Of a stretch of DNA of 12,281 nucleotides, positions 6,116 through 12,281 are shown piece after piece. The DNA is from Larix sibirica (taxonomy: Eukaryota > Streptophyta > Pinopsida > Pinales > Pinaceae), in contig NWUY0300136612.1 of the NCBI GenBank assembly GCA_004151065.3, positions 1 to 12,281 of the forward strand, written 5' to 3'. The first letter of the stretch is position 1, and each line of letters begins with the position of its first letter. The notes below the pieces were generated by a model, which was given only the letters and a program-made list of their open reading frames with translations, had not been told where the DNA came from and did no database searches. The translations under genes were made by a program, and so were the position numbers.

Positions 6116-7687
6116 ATGGGATCGGTTCCGGTCTCTGTGGCGAGGGTTAGGGTTAATCCCAAAGAACATGTGATGTTTATGTCCCCTTTAGCCTGCAAGG
6201 ACGATCCTCCCATAAATCCTTAGGGTTCGGTCTTGCATGTGACGGTGCCGGTTAGGGAGACAAGTGGTGGTTCTTTATCCTTGGGGGCTCAGAAAATGGT
6301 CGAGACCTTCTCGGGGAAGCCCCGAAGGTCCATTAGAAATCAGAAGGGAATGTCGAAGGCTGAGCCGGTTTCAAAGAAAAGATTTCAATGTACTCTGGGT
6401 CGGGATGTAGCCATGGATATGGTTACTAACCTGGAATCTCGAGCTTTGATCGGAAGGTTGGAGTATATTCAGTTGAATCAGGGAGAAATTGTGGATTGGA
6501 TAACTAAGGCTTGGAAGCCTCTCATCCACTACGTTCCGAGGGTGATCATGTTGGAGAAGGGATGGATTTACTTCCATTTCCTATCCGAAGACTCGCTGCA
6601 GCTTATTCATGAGAAGTTCTGGGTTCTGGGGGTTGGTTCTCTGGTGTTGAATAGATGGCATACGGGCTTTGACCCTACCAAAGAAAAGTTGTCTAAGCGA
6701 CATTTGTGGGTTATGTTCCCAGATTTTCCTCTGGTCTGTTGGAGTTTCTAGGCCTTCCTGGGGGTGGCTAACTCTATTGGTCGATTCATCTTAATGGAGG
6801 AGGGTACCCTAATGGCTTCATAAATAATTTTCCCAAGGGTACTGATTGAAGTTGATGTTTCGTCGGGCTTTCCGGAGGAGGTGGAGGTTATTTGGGAACA
6901 TGGCATTTTTGTCCAGAAGCTGGACTTCTGGCGCATACCCTTTAGGTGCTTTTCATGTCGCCATCCTGGGCATATGAAGCGTGACTGTCCTGGTTTCAAT
7001 GTCAAAGATATGGGAGGGCAAGCTGAGAAGGATGGTAGCATGGATCCTGAAAACTCCTTCACTCTCCCCATTTCGTATGACGAGGCCTCGGCTCATGCCT
7101 GCCTAGGTAAGTTGAAATCCTTCTTCCCCTTGTTGCTGAACTCGTTTACAATCGATGAGATTTTCGATGCTCTTGGCAACCGGAAGGAACTGGGTAAAGC
7201 TACGGGTTCTCCCCCATTTTTGCAGCCGTGGGCTCTCTTTCTGGCTAGTGATGGTGGGGACAACGGTATGCATGAAGCTCGCCTAGGAAGCCTGGATATT
7301 GATGGTGGGGGCATGGGTACTTCTCTTACCCTTTGCACTACTGTAGATCTTAATGGGAATGAGGCGGGCCTTGCTATAGGGGGACCTGATAAACATTTGA
7401 GAACCGGGAGTGATCTCTCGTCATGCTCCTCTCCTGTACAATCTGGGCCACTGGAAAAGGAATTTCTCCTTACTCCTGAGGCTGATATGGTCCCTCTCAC
7501 AGTCTTTGGGGGTTCTAGTGCGTTGGGGGAGAAGGTTTCGGGAACGGTGGTGGGAGCCATTAACAGCTCGAATGTCACCATTCGCAGGAAATCAAGGAAG
7601 AAACTTAAGGACTCCTGTCGTGAAGGGGGTGAAGATAGGCATTGGGTCAATCCGAAAGCGTCCAAAGCCTCAGTTTTGGAAAATTAA
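6116..7687 (+). pseudogene. LINE ORF1 (DUF4283-like domain plus CCHC zinc knuckle), three in-frame stops
   Basis: ORF1 encodes the RNA-binding protein that packages the LINE transcript. One frame stays readable from an ATG at 6116 to TAA at 7685-7687, interrupted by TAG 6221-6223, TAG 6749-6751 and TAA 6821-6823. The segment from about 6430 to 6820 (ALIGRLEYIQLNQ, GWIYFHFLSED, LVLNRWHTGFDP, HLWVMFPDFPLVCWSF) has the pattern of DUF4283, common in plant LINE ORF1 proteins. The CX2CX4HX4C knuckle CFSCRHPGHMKRDC is intact at 6947-6988. The C-terminal third is Ser/Gly-rich and low in motifs, ending with a basic patch (RRKSRKK). The start is uncertain: 6296 is the first ATG after the first stop, but coding-like sequence (VARVRVNPKEHVMF) precedes it. 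No frameshift was seen within this span. Confidence 0.82.
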
Positions 7688-7749
7688 TTGAATACAAATC
7701 AGTCAGCTGGGCCACTTAGTGCAGGTAAAGGCCTTTCGATTGTTACTTG

Positions 7750-10700
7750 ATGATCATATCCACCTTCAACTCGCGGGGGTTGGGCAGCCTACCCAAAAAG
7801 GCGGCCATTCGTCACTTCATTGACACTGTTAAACGTTCAGTTTTATTCCTTCAAGAGACCACGCATTCGACGGCGGATGTTATCTCTTTAGTTCAGTTTA
7901 TTCGTCCGAGATGGAGCTTTAGTGCTATTGACTCAAATGGTTGTCGGGAGGGATCTTGGCTACTTGGGACCCCTCCAAGGCAGACTTGTCACCTTTTTCA
8001 GTATGTGATGGTATTGATCTTATTGGAAAGATTAGGGGTTTTGGCCAAGAAATTTGTATCCTCAATCTGTATGGGCCCTGTCGGGACCGACAAGCTTTCT
8101 GGGAGAAGATTTTCGCCACCAGGTTAATGGACAGATCTAATTTGATTATTTGTGGTGATCTAAACTTCACTCTCTCGACTTGTGAAGTTTGGGGTACTAG
8201 GCGCCGGGAGGACCCTTTGGGAAGCTTTTTGAAGGAACGGATTGAGGCTGTCGGTTTGGTGGATGTGTGGCCATCATATTTGGTCCCTACGTGGAACAAT
8301 GGGAGGTCTGGTGCTCACGGGTTGGCGAAAAGACTAGACCGATTTATCATTAAACATGGTTTGTTTGATAGCTGTGCCAAATACCGGTCCTGGAGTGTGG
8401 CTACAGGGGTATCGAATCACAAAGCTATAAGCCTGGAACTTCAGATGCAGGGTAGCTATTCGTCGTATCCTTTCAAGTTCAATAGCACCTGGCTGGAAGA
8501 CAAAAGTTTATGTGACCTGATTAAGGATAAGTGGAAGAGTTTGCAGACGGATCGGACTATCTCCCATATCTTCAATCTAAAAAATAAATTAGATATCATT
8601 CGAGCTGATATCAAGCGTTGGGAGAAAATCAAGAAGATGGAAGATGACAAAGAGATTAGAGACATTGAGGAGAGGATTGCTGCTATTGAGGAAAAGGATC
8701 CTAGGTTCGACGAAGAATCTCTAGCGGTCTCTACAGATCTCTTTAATCGGAAGAAGATTTTATTGGGACAGCAGGAGAGTTCTTGGCATCTTAAGAGCAG
8801 GGCTCTTTGGCTGGCAAAGGGTGACGATAACACCAAATTCTTCCAAAATTATGCTAGTATGAGACGCAACAAGAACTCCATTTGGGATATTAAAAGGGAT
8901 GATGGTGCCTATTGTTCTGATTCAACTTTTATTTAGGATGCTGCCGAGGAGCATTCTAGAGAAGCTTGCAAACATAATCATGTCAATAATTTGGTCAAGC
9001 AGCTTAAGATTGTCAGAATCTTCCCTCGCTTTTGTACTCCCGAAGAGGGATTGAGGGTAGATGTGCCGGTTACGTTGGAGGAGGCAAGGAAGGTCTTGGG
9101 TTCTCTTGCCAAGGAGAAAATTCCTGGCCCAGATGGCTAGACGGTCGAATTTTTTCAACATTTTTTCGAGTTCATGGGCGAGGATATCTTGCGGGCTGTG
9201 GAGGAATCCAGGAGCAAAGCGATTTTGCCAAAAAAGCTGAATGAGACTTTTATCGCTTTGATTCCTAAATCAGATAGGCCGGAGGGTTTTACTGATTATC
9301 GACCTATTTCTTTGTGTAATACCTTGTATAAGCTGGTATCCAAAATCATAGCTTGTAGAATAAAACCCTTCTTGGCCAAGTTTATCTCTATGGAACAATT
9401 CGGGTTTTTGTTCAATCGACAAATTTTGGACACCATAGGCATCGCTCGGGAATGCCTACACTCTGTCAAGATTAAAAATCTTAGTGCTTTTATCTTAAAA
9501 TTGAGTCTGGTGAAGGCATATGACCGGCTGGATTGGTCATACATTCGTCTTCTTCTGATTCAAATTGGCCTTCCATTAAACACGGTTCAGTGGATTATGA
9601 CGTGCATATCGTCCACTTCCTTCGGGGTTTTGATCAATGGGCAGCCCACTGGTATGTTCTCTTGTAGTCGAGGCATCCATCAGGGATGTCCCCTTTCTCC
9701 ACTCCTTTTTATTTTGGCGATTGATGGGCTAAGTAGGTTGATTCACGAAGCTAAGAATGAGCGCAAAATCAAAGGGGTGAGTATCTCGAGAGCCTTGTCT
9801 ATTACCCACCTTTTGTTCGTTGACAAGGATATTTTCGATTTGTTCTGCTTGGCATCTGGGATGTCCAAAAGTGTTAATAAATCTTCTTTTCTATGTAACA
9901 AAATGGAAGAACAAACCTTATCTGATATGAAGACCCTTTTCCCATATTCCTTCTCGAATATTGACTCGGGTATGAAATACTTGGGGTTTTCTCTTAAGGC
10001 AAACTGCTATGGGATTGCGGATTGGGGGTGGCTTCTTCAGAGGATTGATTGGAGGATTAATGGCTTGGCGATGCCGTGGATTTCTATTGGGGGGAGGCTC
10101 ACCCTGGCACATTCTGTGCTTCAGGGCCTTCCTGTTTACTGGTTTGGACGGAGAAGAATTCCTGCCAAGGTCTTAAATGGAGTGCGCAGCAGATTATTCA
10201 GGTTTATTTGGTCGAGGAAACCCTCTATCAGAAAGTGGCACCTTAGCTCATGGCAGAGCCTGTGCTGGCCCAAAGACCGCGGGGGATGGGGGCTTAGAAA
10301 TTTGGAGTGCTTTAACGGGCCATGCTTATGAAATCTTTATGGCGGGTGCTTATGGATAATGGTCTATGGAGCTCGGTCATTCGGGTGAAGTACCTAAAAA
10401 CTTACAACTCTACTCAGTGGCTCCGTCACCATCAGCCCTGCCTCTCCCGAGCTTCAGCGGTTTGGGTAAGTATTGGAAAATCAATTGACTATGCTAAGCA
10501 GTGGATTAAATGGAAAATTGGCAACGGTGCGGAGCTCCTTGTCGAGGTGGATCCCTTCATCAGGGATGAAGGCAGCTATAGGCTTCCTCAGGATCTTATA
10601 ACAGAGCTACATAGCAGAAGGTTGATGGTCCTATCACAGTTCTTCATTTCTGGAAGGGAGGTTCCTCTAGACTGTTGGAGATCGGCGGCTAATCTAAATA

Positions 10701-11800
10701 TCCCCCTAGATGACACATGGATTGGGATTGTTATGTTACTAAGCTTGCTTTCTCGGGAATTAGGCTCAGCGATTCTACAGACAAGCTGGTTTGGGACAGC
10801 GCTGGGTCTATGGGCATTATGTCTATAAGGAATTCCTATAACACAGTGGCCTCCTTCGGGTTGAATCCTCCGATAACTAGCTGGTGGCATAAAAGGATAT
10901 GGCGTTGGAACCTGCCTCCTAAGAATAAATGTTTTTTATGGCTTTGCCTCCAAAATAAAATCTTAACTTGGCCAAATATTCAGAGGAGGGGTTTTTCTGG
11001 CCCCGATATGTGCATCCTATGCCGTGCAGCTGAAGAGGACCTTCATCATCTTTTTATTCATTGCAGATATGTTAAAGCTGTTTGGATGCTTTTTCAAGAT
11101 TGGTTTCAGGTTCCGGATTTTCTGTGTGGGTTTGATTTGTTGGATTGTCTGCATCTGTGGTTTAGTAAAAGTGGAAACCAAAGCCTTCTTCCTCTGTTCA
11201 TGATCACCGGTATTTGGAGAACAAGGAATTTGGGCATCTTTGAGGACTCTCTGCCTTCGGTCGAGTCCACGGCACGCAAAGTTTTGTTTCAATGGAATGC
11301 TCAGCCAATAGCGATGAGGAATATAAAGACTCGTCGGATCACTTTTCCTAGGCTGGAGGAGGGCATTATTCACGGGTTCTTCGACGACGCATCTCAACAG
11401 GGGATTTGTGGAGCTGGGGTTTTTTTCAGCATTCATCAAAACCACAACATTAAAATCACGGTAAGCCTTGGCAGCGAGAATGGTTTAAAGGCTGAGATAT
11501 TGGAGTTGAGGTGCCTGTTATGGTTTGCGCGCAGAAGGGGCTTCCTTTCTCTCATCATCTATGGAGACTCACAAGTAACTGTCAATTGGTTTAACGAAAA
11601 TCACAATATCAGTGCGATTACTTTGGAGCCATAGTTGGAGGAAATCATGAGTCTTAGTGTCGGCTTCGTCTCGATCGAATGTTAACACATCTACATGAAT
11701 TTCGGGATGGTCTGATCGTGGAACAAGGGAGCATTTCTACTTTCTGACGGGCCAGACTGATGATCTGGTATTGATCTCTGTCTCCGGACTCTTGCCTTGA
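7750..11800 (+). pseudogene. LINE ORF2: endonuclease, reverse transcriptase, zf-RVT, RNase H; broken
   Basis: The protein nicks target DNA and copies the element RNA there. From ATG 7750 the endonuclease reads STFNSRGLG, LFLQET, then (after a 1-base loss near 7943) SGGILATWD, LNLYGP, GDLNF and, at the expected SDH, SNH (AAT 8415-8417). The RT region shows IALIPKSDRPEGFTDYRPIS, MEQFGF, LSLVKAYDRLDW (Ser at the motif A Asp, 9504-9506), GIHQGCPLSPLLF and a damaged motif C, LLFVDKDIF. zf-RVT is at 10880-11085 (C-x2-C at 11011-11022, HH, then HC). RNase H shows Asp in FFDDAS (11383-11388), Glu at 11494 and Asp in YGDS (11566). Stops: TAG 8934, TAG 9138, TAG 11632, TAA 11683. Frame changes: near 7943, 10320, 10722 and 11713. 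In the last frame DRGTREHFYFLTGQ continues to TGA 11798-11800, taken as the original end. Confidence 0.9.
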
Positions 11801-12055
11801 GTTTCAGTCTTTCTTTGCTGCCTGATCTTTTTCTCTTCCGGCGTCCTGCTTAAGGTCTGCAGTTGTATCGTTCGGTTATAGTCTTGCGATTTCAGTCAGG
11901 TCCGGGGTTTTCTCTGTTTTAGTTTTGAGCTCATATGTATTCTCGTTTCAGTAGGTTCTCTTAAGTTTTTATGCAATTCCTTGATGTAACCGGGTCATTA
12001 TTCTCATAATACCAAGTTACATATTTTTCCCATTGGAAAAAAAATAAAAAAAATT
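11801..12055 (+). other. LINE 3' UTR and A-rich tail
   Basis: T-rich, non-coding sequence follows the inferred ORF2 stop. The run GGAAAAAAAATAAAAAAAATT at about 12036-12055 is taken as the decayed poly(A) tail. The same TTGGAAAAAAAATAA string recurs 76 bp downstream (about 12109), so the exact end of the element is a little uncertain. Confidence 0.7.
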
Positions 12056-12281
12056 GGCACAAAGTTATTAAAGGCTGTCACGTTATCATGAATAACCATT
12101 TAATGCACTTGGAAAAAAAATAAGTAAAAATATAAGTATGTGGTAATTTTTTTATATTTGATTTTTTTATTATTTAAAAAAATGATACGTCCCAAGAAAG
12201 GTATTTTGTCAGGTCAACGTCTATAATCAATAAAAATTTAGTATTTTTTAATTTAAAAAATAAAAATAAAAATAAATAAAT
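12056..12281. other. AT-rich flank without recognised content
   Basis: No gene or RNA can be supported here. The sequence is dominated by A and T runs on both strands. Confidence 0.5.

Larger units (their letters stand above)
5745..12055 (+). mobile_element. Near full-length plant L1-type LINE, degenerate
   Basis: A GC-richer block begins near 5745 and ends in an A-rich tail at about 12036-12053. It contains a 5' UTR of roughly 370 bp, ORF1 with a CCHC knuckle, a 62-bp spacer, ORF2 with apurinic endonuclease, reverse transcriptase, zf-RVT and RNase H, and a 3' UTR of roughly 240 bp. This order defines L1-clade LINEs of plants. About 6.3 kb suits a full-length element. There are no long terminal repeats, integrase or protease. 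Multiple stops, frameshifts and active-site changes make it inert. The 5' boundary is estimated from composition; no clear target-site duplication was found. Confidence 0.92.

Noticed and set aside
7093-7665. Minus-strand 190-codon open frame opposite LINE ORF1
   Set aside because: It is the complement of the ORF1 C-terminal part; Pro/Ser-rich composition without motif fits a shadow frame.
7930-7950. Programmed frameshifting or stop readthrough as the reason for the broken LINE ORF2
   Set aside because: Breaks are scattered through both ORFs, with catalytic residues also lost; simple decay is enough.
5645-12110. Target-site duplication of the plus LINE (GCACAA.GTT near 5696 and 12056, or TTTAATGC near 5649 and 12099)
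   Set aside because: The matches are short, imperfect or wrongly placed relative to the A tail, and such matches are expected by chance in AT-rich DNA.

Overview
This window looks like nuclear intergenic DNA from a seed plant, most probably a conifer. Three things point there: the background is AT-rich and full of decayed retroelements; both LINE copies are of the plant L1 type that carries an RNase H domain after the reverse transcriptase; and the left edge holds two exon remnants of a terpene synthase whose wording ([15 protein letters not shown], then EAKWISSG) is typical of the gymnosperm TPS-d class. The species cannot be fixed from sequence alone. No intact gene was found, and nothing bacterial (no operons, CRISPR array or ribosome-binding-site layout).

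Layout. 1-395 (minus): terpene synthase pseudogene, two exons split by a 123-bp intron and running off the left edge. 398-1490: AT-rich spacer with a perfect 24-bp tandem duplication, copy A of a dispersed repeat (about 694-990) and a 38-bp tandem duplication. 1494 to about 3660 (minus): a 5'-truncated LINE holding the end of ORF2 (finger-like connection region, zf-RVT, RNase H), a 3' UTR with a 60-bp period repeat, and a short A tail. 3680-4180: unassigned sequence. 4180-4520: copy B of the dispersed repeat, with a 66-bp tandem duplication and an AT microsatellite. About 4740-4840 (minus): a tRNA-like SINE head. 5100-5550: copy C of the repeat motif and low-complexity AT-rich repeats. About 5745-12055 (plus): a nearly full-length LINE with 5' UTR, ORF1 (DUF4283-like domain and CCHC knuckle), ORF2 (endonuclease, reverse transcriptase, zf-RVT, RNase H), 3' UTR and A-rich tail. 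12056-12281: AT-rich flank.

How the parts relate. In a live plant L1, ORF1 binds the RNA and ORF2 nicks the target and reverse transcribes. Here every reading frame is broken: ORF1 has three in-frame stops, and ORF2 has at least four stops, four frameshifts, an internal deletion at the RT active site and substitutions at catalytic positions. The two LINEs belong to different families and lie in opposite orientation. The most informative new observations are the terpene synthase relic with a mutated splice acceptor, the tRNA-like SINE head, and the three-copy dispersed repeat with a conserved palindromic end. I did not find a convincing undescribed functional system.
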